64,000 nucleotides of DNA, taken from positions 310,001 through 374,000 of the forward strand of contig JAEYAW010000031.1 in the NCBI GenBank assembly GCA_023404675.1, given 5' to 3'. The notes beneath the pieces were generated by a model, which searched no databases, had not been told where the DNA came from, and saw only the letters and a list, made by a program, of their open reading frames with translations. The stretch is from Pseudomonadota bacterium. GTDB taxonomy: Bacteria; Pseudomonadota; Alphaproteobacteria; Rhizobiales; Xanthobacteraceae. The translations under genes were made by a program, and so were the position numbers. This document shows, one piece after another, positions 35,389 to 43,975 of this stretch; positions within the stretch are counted from its first letter, which is position 1, and each line of letters starts with the position of its first letter.

Positions 35389-36558
35389 GTGACCGTTTCG
35401 ATCAACCCGTTCATCGCCGCCATTCCGACCAATCCGCTGCGCGCGCTGTTCCCCTACGCCGCGCGTCCGGGGATGCTGAACCTCGCCAGCGGCCACCCCT
35501 CGAAGGACGCCTACGACCACGAGGGGCTCGGCGAAGCGCTCAACCGCGCCAGCGCGGATTTCACCGCATGGACCTACGGCTCCAGCGCCGGCGATCCCGC
35601 CTTCGTCGCGATGCTGCGGGAGACGGTGGCGACAGTGCCCGACGGCTACCGCCTGCTCGTCACCTCGGGCGCGCAGCAGGGCATCGACCTCGCGGTGCGC
35701 ACCCTGACGCCGCCCGGCGCAACCGTTCTCGTCCCCGAGCCGGTTTATCCCGCGGTGCTGTCCACCTGCGCGGCTGCCGGCGTCATTGCGGTCGGCTACC
35801 GCATCGCACCCGACGAAGCCGATGTCTCGGAACTGGCGCAAGCGATCGCGGCCACCGCCAACGTCAAGGCGCTCTACGCGCTGCCGACCTTCGGAAATCC
35901 CACCGGCGACACGCTGACCCGGACGCAGCGGCTGAACCTGCTCGCGCTGTGCGCGCGGCATGGCATTCCGGTGATCGAGGATGCGCCCTACAGCGATCTG
36001 TGGTTTCGCGACGCGCCGCCACCAAGCCTCGCGGCGCTCGCGAGCGAGGTTGAAGGCGCGCTCGTCATCCATCTTGGCAGCCTCTCCAAGATCATCTCTC
36101 CGGGCCTACGGCTGGGCTGGATGGTCGCGCCCGAGGCCATTGCCGCGCCGATGCAGGAGGCCCGGCAGGCCGGCGACCTGCAACCCAACTCGCTGGCCCA
36201 GCGCGTCGCGCTGCACTACCTGCAACTCGGCCGGCTGGACGCGCATGTCGCGCGCGTGCGCGCGCTTTATGCCGAACGGCACGATGTGCTGGCGGCCACG
36301 CTCTCGCAAGCCGGCTTCAGGGTGCCGGACGTCGGCGGCGGCATGTTCATCTTTCCTTTCCTGCCGGACGGCGCCAGACGCGACGGGCTGTTCGAGCGCG
36401 CAGTGGAAGCGAATGTGATGTATGCGCCCGGTCCCGCCTTCTCGGTGCGGCCGGACGACGACAGCTTCGCGGATCGGGTGCGGCTGTGCTTTGCGGGCCT
36501 GTCGAAGGACGACATCCGCATCGCCGCCGAACGGCTCGCCGCTGCGACGAGGGGCTGA
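35389..36558 (+). CDS. PLP-dependent aminotransferase, class I/II
   Basis: About 389 residues of fold type I. The cofactor lysine is in the LGSLSKIISPGLRLGWM segment; YALPTFGNPTGDTLT carries the conserved NP(T)G motif, and IEDAPYSDLWF the Asp/Tyr that hold PLP. The form resembles the 2-aminoadipate/aromatic aminotransferase (LysN/MocR-catalytic) group. GTG 35389 with AGGGA 8 bases upstream is favoured over TTG 35353. It is followed 5 bases later by an AEC carrier gene. Substrate unknown. Confidence 0.87.
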   Translation: MTVSINPFIAAIPTNPLRALFPYAARPGMLNLASGHPSKDAYDHEGLGEALNRASADFTAWTYGSSAGDPAFVAMLRETVATVPDGYRLLVTSGAQQGIDLAVRTLTPPGATVLVPEPVYPAVLSTCAAAGVIAVGYRIAPDEADVSELAQAIAATANVKALYALPTFGNPTGDTLTRTQRLNLLALCARHGIPVIEDAPYSDLWFRDAPPPSLAALASEVEGALVIHLGSLSKIISPGLRLGWMVAPEAIAAPMQEARQAGDLQPNSLAQRVALHYLQLGRLDAHVARVRALYAERHDVLAATLSQAGFRVPDVGGGMFIFPFLPDGARRDGLFERAVEANVMYAPGPAFSVRPDDDSFADRVRLCFAGLSKDDIRIAAERLAAATRG

Positions 36559-36563
36559 CGACC

Positions 36564-37469
36564 ATGCAGATCCTGCTCGCGCTCTTTCCGGATTTCATGC
36601 TGATCGTTCTCGGCGGCCTGCTCCGCCGGTCCATCTCTGCCGATGGATGGAAGGGCATCGACAAGCTGAATTTCCAGATTCTGTTTCCGGCCCTGATCTT
36701 CACGTCGGCGCTCAGTCAGGCACCGGCCGCCGACGACGTCCTGGTGATCGGGTTCGGCGTCTGGCTCATCATGGGTCTCGGCCTTGCGCTGGCCTGGTTC
36801 GTGCGCCCGCTCGGTCCCGAGCGCTTCCTTGACTTCGCAGGTTTGTGGCAGACCGCATGGCGGTTCAACACGGCGCTCGCGTTCGTGGCCGTGCAGGCGC
36901 TGCCTGACAATTATCGTGCCCTGATGTCGATCGCGATCGGCATGGCGGTCCCGGTCGCGAACATTCTCGCGATCGGCGCGCTCTCCCGCGGCCAGTCGCT
37001 GTCATTTGCGAAGACCCTGAAACAGATCGCCACCAATCCCTTCTTCATCGCCAGCGTGGCGGGGATGGGCGTTTCGATTTCACAGGTATCGCTGTCGCCT
37101 CACCTGCTGGAGCCGGTGAAGATGCTGTCGCGCGCCGCGATCCCGGTCGCCCTGCTGTCGATCGGCGCCGCGCTGAACTGGCAGGCATTCGCGAGGTTCA
37201 ACGGCTTCTCGGCCGCGCTGAACGCGATCAAGCTGCTGATCCTGCCGGCCGCGACCTTCGCCGCCGCGACGTCGCTCGGCATCGACCCCGCACGCACCAC
37301 GGTCCTCACCCTGTTCGCGGCGCTGCCGACCGCATCGGCGGCGCATGTGCTGGCGTCCGTGTTCGGCGCGGACCGCGAGTCCGTCGCCACCATGATCGCG
37401 CAGTCCACCCTGATCGGATGCCTCAGCCTGCCGCTCTGGCTGATCTTTCTCAGCCACGTCGCAGCATAG
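36564..37469 (+). CDS. AEC-family (auxin efflux carrier-like) transporter
   Basis: 301 residues, ten likely membrane helices. N-terminal LFPDFMLIVLGGLLRR, the central WRFNTALAF stretch and C-terminal LPTASAAHVLASVFGADRE are AEC-family features. These carriers move malate, malonate or amino-acid-like anions. The ATG is 5 bases after the aminotransferase stop with GAGGGG upstream, so the two are co-transcribed and the cargo is probably linked to the aminotransferase product or substrate. Confidence 0.87.
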   Translation: MQILLALFPDFMLIVLGGLLRRSISADGWKGIDKLNFQILFPALIFTSALSQAPAADDVLVIGFGVWLIMGLGLALAWFVRPLGPERFLDFAGLWQTAWRFNTALAFVAVQALPDNYRALMSIAIGMAVPVANILAIGALSRGQSLSFAKTLKQIATNPFFIASVAGMGVSISQVSLSPHLLEPVKMLSRAAIPVALLSIGAALNWQAFARFNGFSAALNAIKLLILPAATFAAATSLGIDPARTTVLTLFAALPTASAAHVLASVFGADRESVATMIAQSTLIGCLSLPLWLIFLSHVAA

Positions 37470-37475
37470 GCGGCC

Positions 37476-37820
37476 TCACGGCTCGGTGGCGAAGGTGAGC
37501 GCCCCGGCCGGCCGCAGGGTGCGGGCGTCGAAGCTGCGGATTTCCATCCGGCCGGCGACATCGATGGTCACCAGCAGACGATCGCCGGCCACGGCGGTCG
37601 AGACGATCCGCGCACCCTTCGGCAGGGTCGCCACCTGATTGACCGGCGCGACACTTCCCTCGCCGCGAAAAAGACGGTAGCCGATCGCAATGAAGACCGC
37701 GCCGAGCGCGATCGCCGTGGTGAGCCCGGCGATCAGCATCATCCGCCGCACCCGCGCCATGACGAGCGCGGTCTGCTCCGGATCTGGATCAGGCGGGTTG
37801 CCGAGCGGCGGCGAGGACAT
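37476..37820 (-). CDS. Small membrane-anchored protein of unknown function
   Basis: About 114 residues: a proline-rich N-terminus (PPLGNPPDPDPEQ), one membrane helix (about residues 26-48) and a C-terminal beta-rich domain (GARIVSTAVAGDRLLVTIDV, then GRMEIRSFDARTLRPAGAL). I know such genes beside rluD in this bacterial group, but no function. Its ATG overlaps the rluD ATG on the other strand in the sequence CATG (37818-37821). AGGAG is 13 bases upstream, a long spacing. It is convergent with the AEC gene. Confidence 0.7.
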   Translation of the reverse strand: MSSPPLGNPPDPDPEQTALVMARVRRMMLIAGLTTAIALGAVFIAIGYRLFRGEGSVAPVNQVATLPKGARIVSTAVAGDRLLVTIDVAGRMEIRSFDARTLRPAGALTFATEP

Positions 37821-38817
37821 GAGCAACGACGATCTCCTGACAGTCACGATAGAGGACGGCGACAACGCCCAGCGTCTGGACCGCGTGCTCGCCGCGCATC
37901 ATCCCTCGCTGTCGCGCTCCCGCCTCAAGGCGTTGATTCTGGCAGGCCATGTCGCCGTCGGCGACACGCCCGTCCGCGACCCCGCTTATCATGTCCGCAC
38001 CGGCGACACGATCACAATTGATCTGCCGCCGCCAAGCCCGGCCGAGCCGGAGGGCGAGGACATTCCGCTGGACGTGGTGTTCGAGGACGACGACATCATC
38101 GTCATCAACAAGCCGGCCGGCCTCGTGGTGCACCCGGCGGCGGGGCACGAGAGCGGAACCCTCGTCAATGCACTGATCGCCCACTGCGGCGACAGCCTGT
38201 CCGGCATCGGCGGAGTGCGGCGGCCGGGCATCGTCCACCGGCTGGACAAGGACACCACAGGGCTGCTGATCGTCGCCAAGAACGATGCTGCGCACGCGGC
38301 GCTCAGCGCCCAGTTTGCCGACCACGGCCGCACCGGACCGCTCGAACGCGGCTACATCGCCTTCGTCTGGGGCCACCCCGGCCGGCCGCGCGGCACCATC
38401 GACGCGCCGCTGGACCGTCATCCGCACGCCCGCGACAAGATCGCGGTCCGGCAGGGCGGCCGCGAAGCAATCACCCACTGGGAACTGGCGGAGAGTTTCA
38501 CAGGCCGCGATGGCAAACCGGCCGCCTCGGAGATCGTCTGCCACCTGGAGACCGGCCGCACCCATCAGATCCGCGTCCACCTTGCCCATATCGGCCATCC
38601 GCTGCTCGGGGACGCGACCTATGGAGCAGGCTTCCGGACCAAAGCGAAGCAGCTTGAGCCAGACGCCGCCGCCGCGCTGGACGCCCTTGGACGGCAGGCC
38701 CTGCATGCCTATATGCTGGCGGTGCAGCACCCCAAAACCGGCGAAATCCTCTCCTGGGAGGCCGACCTCCCAAAGGACATGCGTGCCCTGCAACAGGCAC
38801 TCCGCCGGACAGAATGA
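37819..38817 (+). CDS. rluD: 23S rRNA pseudouridine synthase RluD family
   Basis: 332 residues. An N-terminal S4-like RNA-binding domain (RLDRVLAAHHPSLSRSRLKALI) precedes the synthase domain with catalytic Asp143 in HRLDKDTTG and the later LETGRTHQIRVHLAHIGHPLLGD. This is the RluA/RluD family that modifies U1911/1915/1917-type sites in 23S rRNA helix 69. GCGAGGAC precedes the ATG. The gene precedes rpoH, an order seen in relatives. Distinction between RluD and RluC-like members is by overall resemblance. Confidence 0.92.
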   Translation: MSNDDLLTVTIEDGDNAQRLDRVLAAHHPSLSRSRLKALILAGHVAVGDTPVRDPAYHVRTGDTITIDLPPPSPAEPEGEDIPLDVVFEDDDIIVINKPAGLVVHPAAGHESGTLVNALIAHCGDSLSGIGGVRRPGIVHRLDKDTTGLLIVAKNDAAHAALSAQFADHGRTGPLERGYIAFVWGHPGRPRGTIDAPLDRHPHARDKIAVRQGGREAITHWELAESFTGRDGKPAASEIVCHLETGRTHQIRVHLAHIGHPLLGDATYGAGFRTKAKQLEPDAAAALDALGRQALHAYMLAVQHPKTGEILSWEADLPKDMRALQQALRRTE

Positions 38818-38849
38818 CGCAGATGCATGTAGATTCGCGTGCTTTCTCA

Positions 38850-38881
38850 ATAAAATAAAAACCGTCACGCTGTCGTGACGG
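38850..38881 (-). terminator. Hairpin with T-run on the minus strand
   Basis: CCGTCACG / CGTGACGG with a 4-base loop (38862-38881) followed on the minus strand by TTTTTATTTTATTG. It sits between rluD and rpoH but its U-tract faces rluD; it would stop leftward transcription or act as a weak rightward terminator. Confidence 0.55.
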
Positions 38882-39034
38882 CTGGTTTCCTTCCAAAAAC
38901 GCCCCAATTGGATGTATGCTGCGCCTGCGCTGGAATCGTCCGGCGCGGAACCTCGCAGCCCGGCTGGCTTTGAAATAGCAGTCGTCTGCCTGACCTGCCG
39001 CTATCGGGGGTCTGAAACACTGGAGGGCATAGCA

Positions 39035-39940
39035 ATGGCCCGTACCGCTGCTTTACCGGTTCTGAGTGGTGAATCCGGTCTTTCGCACTACCTCGCCGAA
39101 ATCCGCAAGTTCCCGATGCTGGAACCGCAGGATGAATATATGCTGGCCAAGCGCTGGCGCGAGCATGATGACCGCGAAGCCGCGCACAAGCTCGTCACCA
39201 GTCACCTTCGCCTCGTGGCCAAGATCGCCATGGGCTATCGCGGCTATGGCCTGCCGATCTCTGAGGTCGTCTCGGAGGGCAATGTCGGCCTCATGCAGGC
39301 GGTGAAGCGGTTCGAGCCCGACAAGGGCTTCCGCCTCGCCACCTATGCGATGTGGTGGATCAAGGCCTCGATCCAGGAATACATCCTGCGCTCGTGGTCG
39401 CTCGTGAAGATGGGCACGACCGCGAACCAGAAGAAGCTGTTCTTCAACCTGCGCAAGGCCAAGAGCAAGATCAACGCGCTCGAGGATGGTGATCTTCATC
39501 CCGATCAGGTCAAGCTGATCGCCAAGCGCCTCGGCGTCGGCGAGCAGGATGTGATCGACATGAACCGCCGCCTCAGTGGCGACGCCTCGCTCAACGCGCC
39601 GATCCGCGACGACGGCGATCCGGGCGAGTGGCAGGACTGGCTGGTCGATAATTCGCCCAACCAGGAAGCCATCGTCGCCGAGGACGAGGAGTTTACCCAG
39701 CGTCACAACGCGCTGACCGGCGCGATGGACGTGCTCAACCCGCGCGAACGCCGCATCTTCGAGGCGCGGCGCCTCGCGGATGAGCCGATGACGCTGGAGG
39801 ATCTCGCCGTCGAGTTCGGCGTTTCGCGCGAGCGTGTGCGCCAGATCGAGGTGCGGGCATTCGAGAAGGTGCAGGCGGCGGTGCGCTCCACCATCGCCCG
39901 GCAGGAGCACGCGGCGCTCGCCGCCGCTGCCGCGCACTGA
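39035..39940 (+). CDS. rpoH: RNA polymerase sigma-32 (heat-shock) factor
   Basis: 301 residues. It opens with SHYLAEIRKFPMLEPQDEYMLAKRW (region 1.2/2.1 in part), then GYGLPISEVVSEGNVGLMQAV and FATYAMWWIKA-like RLATYAMWWIKA of region 2, and the RpoH-box motif QKKLFFNLRK that is diagnostic of sigma-32. Region 4 ends VSRERVRQIEVRAFEKV. GGAGG lies 10 bases before the ATG. A strong intrinsic terminator follows. Alphaproteobacteria often have two or three rpoH paralogues; which one this is cannot be told. Confidence 0.96.
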   Translation: MARTAALPVLSGESGLSHYLAEIRKFPMLEPQDEYMLAKRWREHDDREAAHKLVTSHLRLVAKIAMGYRGYGLPISEVVSEGNVGLMQAVKRFEPDKGFRLATYAMWWIKASIQEYILRSWSLVKMGTTANQKKLFFNLRKAKSKINALEDGDLHPDQVKLIAKRLGVGEQDVIDMNRRLSGDASLNAPIRDDGDPGEWQDWLVDNSPNQEAIVAEDEEFTQRHNALTGAMDVLNPRERRIFEARRLADEPMTLEDLAVEFGVSRERVRQIEVRAFEKVQAAVRSTIARQEHAALAAAAAH

Positions 39941-39963
39941 CCCGCACGCAAGATCCAAACATC

Positions 39964-39993
39964 AAAGCCGGCGGCGACGCCGGCTTTTTCTTT
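39964..39993 (+). terminator. Strong intrinsic terminator of rpoH
   Basis: AAAGCCGGCG / CGCCGGCTTT with loop GCGA, followed by TTCTTT, 23 bases after the rpoH stop. Confidence 0.93.
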
Positions 39994-40211
39994 GCGCGAT
40001 GGCACGAGGTTTCGTGCGGCCCGGCAGGGATAAAATCCACTCGGAGACCCCTGAACCAAACCGCCGGTCACGGAGTCTTATCCATTTAGGGTGTAGGCCT
40101 CGCGCAACGAAGCGTTTTTAAACGCTCTTTGCACGCAATTTACCGGGTTTGCGTCATCGGTTTGCCAAGAATGGCGATGATGGTGTTCCCGTTGCCGATG
40201 GAGGCACCGTC

Positions 40212-40373
40212 ATGTCGCAGTCAGAACAATATCTCTTCGAACGCGCCGAATTCTGTCACCGTCTCGCGGACGAAGAACTCGATCCCGAAATGCGCGACAT
40301 GCTGCGCGATCTCGAACAGGACTATCGCGCGAAGGCAAAACGCGCCCGAACCGTCGAGACCTGCGCCGCCTGA
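40212..40373 (+). CDS. Small charged protein of 53 residues
   Basis: A short frame starting MSQSEQYLFERAEFCHRLAD and continuing EELDPEMRDMLRDLEQDYRAKAKRAR, highly helical and acidic then basic, ending with cysteine (VETCAA). GGAGG lies 7 bases before the ATG. The pattern (E-x-x-xRAE-x-C-x-xLA, then MRxxLxxLExDYxxxA) is common among short conserved proteins of bradyrhizobia. Function unknown. Confidence 0.65.
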   Translation: MSQSEQYLFERAEFCHRLADEELDPEMRDMLRDLEQDYRAKAKRARTVETCAA

Positions 40374-40572
40374 CCGCTGCCGCGAGAGATCTTCCGGTCT
40401 TCTTCCTTCCGGCCTCCCCCCTTCGACTGTCCCGCCGATCCTTCCGCCTCGCCTCACCCGCCGCCAGCGCACACGCCCCGGACCGGTCCTTAACGGGACT
40501 CAGCGCGCCGCGTCGCGGCTGCCAGAATGGCTTGCGCCGGACGAAATGGCCCGACGCTCTGCCGGATAAAGC

Positions 40573-42186
40573 TCACTGTCCCCAGGCCGCGAATGCGTCG
40601 CTAAACGCGCGCTCGCCCGGCTCGCCCTTCTCGACAGCGATGATGGCGCGCCGCTGGGTCGTGTAGACCAGCGGGATATCGAACCAGGACCGCTCCTTGA
40701 GGAGCTGGAGGTTGCGCACCCGGTCGCTTTCGACATTCGAAAGCCCGATCAGGAAGAAATTGTCCGTCACCTTGACGGCAAGCCCGGCCAGCGGCGTGCC
40801 GCGCGCCTGCTCGTTCGATTTCATCAGGATGCCGGGCACGTTGGCGATTCCGCCGCCGTCGAACTCCGGCGGGAGAACGAAATTCAGCTCGACCGTGTGG
40901 CTCGCTGGCAGCGACTGATCGTTGTTGCGCCGGAACGACAAGGTCATCTTCATCTTCCGTTCGGGGATGTCGATGTCCGCGCGGATCGCCAGATCCCCCA
41001 TCTGCCCGTTGGCGCCCCGGACCTCCTCGGTCCGCCAAACCACCGTGCCGACGTACTGCTTGCCCTGCGGGGCACTGGGATCCTCGTCGTACAGCACCAC
41101 CTTCTGCGCCACCGGCGCGACGGTCTGCGACGAGCCCGGCTGTCCGACCCGATCGGTGATCTTCGGCGGCGGGCCGGCTTCTTTCGGCGGCGCCTGCACC
41201 ACCGCGGTTTCGGTGGACTTGAACAGGCCGCGCAGCGAGGAATAGGCCTGCGGCCCAAATACGGCAGCCGCACCGATCAACATCATCAGGACGCCGACGA
41301 CGATGACCGTCCTGACCGGAAAGGCCCGCCCGGTCTTGACCCGGCGGGGCGGAGGGGGCGGCGGTGCACGATCCGCCGGACGCGGTTGATACCGCTCCGC
41401 CTCAGCCATCGACTCACCGTAGTCGTATCCCCCAGCCGGTTCCGCGCCACGGTTTTCCAGATCCGGCTCGATCCGATCGAACTCCGGAGACGGAGAAGGC
41501 ACGTTGGCGTAAGTCCGCCGCGCGCTGCGGTTGGCCTGCGTCGCCGCCTGGCCGAGTTCGTCGGCCTCCGAGACGGCGTCGCGCAGACCGCGCAGCCCGG
41601 GCGGAAGCTCCGATGCCGGACGCTGAGATTGAGACCGTGGCGTCGCACCGCTGTCCGTCTCCGGCCGCGCACCGGCAGGAGGCACCGGCCCCGCCGGACG
41701 GCCCAACGGCGCGCGCGGCGGGCGGGGGGTTTCAAGACGGCTGTCATCGCGCGGGGGCTCGACCTTCAGCACCCGAGGCGGGCGAGGCGACGAGGCGGGC
41801 CGCGCCTCCGGCGTCACGGCCGCACCATCGTCGCGATCGGGACGCCGGGTCGGCAGCGGAGCATTGGCCTGCGAAGCGACCTCGGCGGCCTTCGCCCGGG
41901 TCGAGGCGCGAAGCGCGTCGCCCGGCTTCAGCCGGCTCGCGCTGTCGCCGCGCGCGGACTCGCTTCGCGCCCGCTGTGCGGCTTCGGATTCGACCTTGCG
42001 GATCGCCTCTTCCAGCGCAAGGCGCTCACGCGTGATCTCAGACTCGCTGAGCGGCGGCTGGACGCTGCGCAACTGGGTGATGAGCGCCGTCCGCGCACGC
42101 TCATAGAGCGCACGGCGGCTCTCGCCCGTGGCATTCGCGTCCAGTCCGGAGACAGCACGCGCAATAAGAGGGTAGTAGTCAGCCAT
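40573..42186 (-). CDS. Proline-rich single-pass membrane protein of unknown function
   Basis: 537 residues. N-terminal helical domain (MADYYPLIARAVSGLDANA, about 1-80) with RERLALEEAI, then a long disordered proline/arginine-rich linker, one membrane helix (FPVRTVIVVGVLMMLIGAA, about residue 300), and a C-terminal beta-rich domain including KVVLYDEDPSAPQGKQYVGT, NFVLPPEFDGGG and FDIPLVYTTQRRAIIAVEKG. Conserved in relatives next to purA; no enzyme motif. The C-terminal domain should face the periplasm. AGGAG precedes the ATG. Possibly an envelope or cell-cycle related factor, but not assignable. Confidence 0.75.
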   Translation of the reverse strand: MADYYPLIARAVSGLDANATGESRRALYERARTALITQLRSVQPPLSESEITRERLALEEAIRKVESEAAQRARSESARGDSASRLKPGDALRASTRAKAAEVASQANAPLPTRRPDRDDGAAVTPEARPASSPRPPRVLKVEPPRDDSRLETPRPPRAPLGRPAGPVPPAGARPETDSGATPRSQSQRPASELPPGLRGLRDAVSEADELGQAATQANRSARRTYANVPSPSPEFDRIEPDLENRGAEPAGGYDYGESMAEAERYQPRPADRAPPPPPPRRVKTGRAFPVRTVIVVGVLMMLIGAAAVFGPQAYSSLRGLFKSTETAVVQAPPKEAGPPPKITDRVGQPGSSQTVAPVAQKVVLYDEDPSAPQGKQYVGTVVWRTEEVRGANGQMGDLAIRADIDIPERKMKMTLSFRRNNDQSLPASHTVELNFVLPPEFDGGGIANVPGILMKSNEQARGTPLAGLAVKVTDNFFLIGLSNVESDRVRNLQLLKERSWFDIPLVYTTQRRAIIAVEKGEPGERAFSDAFAAWGQ

Positions 42187-42357
42187 CCGGCTCCTGCCTG
42201 AAGCCCCCGAAACCCGGTCCCCGCGCACCCGCGAACTGCAACGACAATCCGCGATCGTCACACACCCGGTCAGGTCTGTGCCAGCGATTCGGCATCAAAT
42301 CCGAACCGTTTGATTGCGCGTGATGTTTTCGGGAACGGGGCTGCGAAAGTCAACCTT

Positions 42358-43650
42358 TCACGCTTCGAACGGGTTCTGAACCAGGATGGTATCTTCCCGC
42401 TCCGGGCTCGTCGACAGCAGCGCGATCGGACAGCCGACGAGTTCCTCCACACGACGGACGTATTTGACCGCCTGCGCGGGCAGATCGGCCCACGACCGCG
42501 CATTCGCCGTCGGCTCCTTCCAGCCCTCGATGGTTTCGTAGATCGGTTCGACGCGCGACTGCGCCCCCTCGCCGGCCGGCAGATGATCGATTTCCTCGCC
42601 GTCGAGACGATAGCCGACGCACACGTCGACGGTGTCGAAGCCGTCGAGGATGTCCAGCTTGGTCAGCGCCAGACCGCTGATCCCGCAGGTCCGCACCGTC
42701 TGGCGCACCAGCACCGCATCGAACCATCCGCAGCGGCGCTTGCGCCCCGTATTGACGCCGAATTCGCGGCCACGCCGCCCGATCTCCTCACCAATCTCGT
42801 TGGTCAGTTCGGTCGGGAACGGCCCCTGCCCCACACGCGTCGTGTAGGCCTTGCAGATGCCGAGCACGTAGCCGACGGCGCCGGGGCCGAGACCCGCGCC
42901 GGTCGCCGCCTGCGCCGCCACGGTATTGGACGAGGTCACATAAGGATACGTGCCGTGATCGACGTCGAGCAGCGCGCCCTGCGCGCCCTCGAACAGCATG
43001 CGCTTGCCTTCGCGGCGCTTGATGTCCAGCAGCCGCCACACCGTTTCCGCGAACGGCAGGATATCCGGCGCCAGCGTCATCAGTTCGGCGATGATGTCGT
43101 CGCGGTTGAATTCGGACAGTTGCAGGCCACGGCGCAACGCATTGTGGTGCGTGAGCAGGCGGTCGACCTTGTGCGGCAGCGTCTCCGGATCGGCCAGATC
43201 CATCAGGCGGATGGCGCGCCGCCCCACCTTGTCCTCATAGGCCGGACCGATGCCACGGCGCGTGGTGCCGATCGCGGTGGCGGTGTTCGCCGATTCGCGC
43301 AGCGCATCCAGTTCGCGATGCAGCGGCAGGATCAGCGTGACGTTCTCGGCGACACGCAGATTGTCCCGCGTGATCGCGACGCCCTGTCCGCGCAACCTGG
43401 CCAGTTCGTCGAGGAACGCCTGCGGATCGAACACCACGCCATTGCCGATCACCGAGAGCTTGGACGGCCGCAACACGCCTGACGGCAGCAACGCCAGCTT
43501 GTAGGTGTTGCCGTCGATCACCAGCGTATGGCCGGCATTGTGCCCGCCCTGGAAGCGCACGACGATATCGGCCTGCTCGGAGAGCCAGTCGACGATCTTG
43601 CCTTTGCCCTCGTCGCCCCACTGGGCGCCGACCACGACCACATTCGCCAT
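42358..43650 (-). CDS. purA: Adenylosuccinate synthetase
   Basis: 430 residues, the usual PurA length. GAQWGDEGKGK (with Asp13) forms the phosphate-binding loop and catalytic base, and His41 (GGHNAGHT) the second catalytic residue. Further marks are GTTRRGIGPAYEDK, VLFEGAQG-like MLFEGAQGALLDVDHGTYPYVTSS, and TGRKRRCGWFD. It joins IMP and aspartate, using GTP, in AMP synthesis. Divergent from the EamA genes across a 325-base gap. Confidence 0.97.
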   Translation of the reverse strand: MANVVVVGAQWGDEGKGKIVDWLSEQADIVVRFQGGHNAGHTLVIDGNTYKLALLPSGVLRPSKLSVIGNGVVFDPQAFLDELARLRGQGVAITRDNLRVAENVTLILPLHRELDALRESANTATAIGTTRRGIGPAYEDKVGRRAIRLMDLADPETLPHKVDRLLTHHNALRRGLQLSEFNRDDIIAELMTLAPDILPFAETVWRLLDIKRREGKRMLFEGAQGALLDVDHGTYPYVTSSNTVAAQAATGAGLGPGAVGYVLGICKAYTTRVGQGPFPTELTNEIGEEIGRRGREFGVNTGRKRRCGWFDAVLVRQTVRTCGISGLALTKLDILDGFDTVDVCVGYRLDGEEIDHLPAGEGAQSRVEPIYETIEGWKEPTANARSWADLPAQAVKYVRRVEELVGCPIALLSTSPEREDTILVQNPFEA

Positions 43651-43975
43651 TCGCGCGCGTTCCTTTTCACAGGCCCGGACAGGCCCGACCCAGCCCGCCA
43701 CCGGCCTGAACGGCCAGCGCGACCTGACAGAAGTCCATTTTGAAGACTGCGCGCGAACCCGGAAAGCGATTGAACCGAAAGGGCCGAAGCCGATGCGTCC
43801 TGAGGAAGAAGCGCCCGCCGCGAGTCTCTTTCCGATAACGGAAGCCGGCCCGACACGCAAGCCGGACGCGCCCGGCTGCATGTGGGGAATGCATCCCAAG
43901 CTATTGAACCAGAGCAGAATTCCTGCAACTTCGGCCGGCGGTCAACGAGCCGCTGGCGCATATTCAGCCCGAAAC
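43651..43975. other. Divergent intergenic region between purA and an EamA gene
   Basis: 325 bases with no supportable gene; it should contain the promoters of purA (minus) and the EamA pair (plus). No palindrome of note was seen. Confidence 0.5.

Noticed and set aside
40897..42201. Plus-strand open frame of about 430 residues opposite the proline-rich protein
   Set aside because: Arginine-rich antisense of a proline-rich linker. The minus-strand reading has a membrane helix, a good ribosome site and plausible domains.
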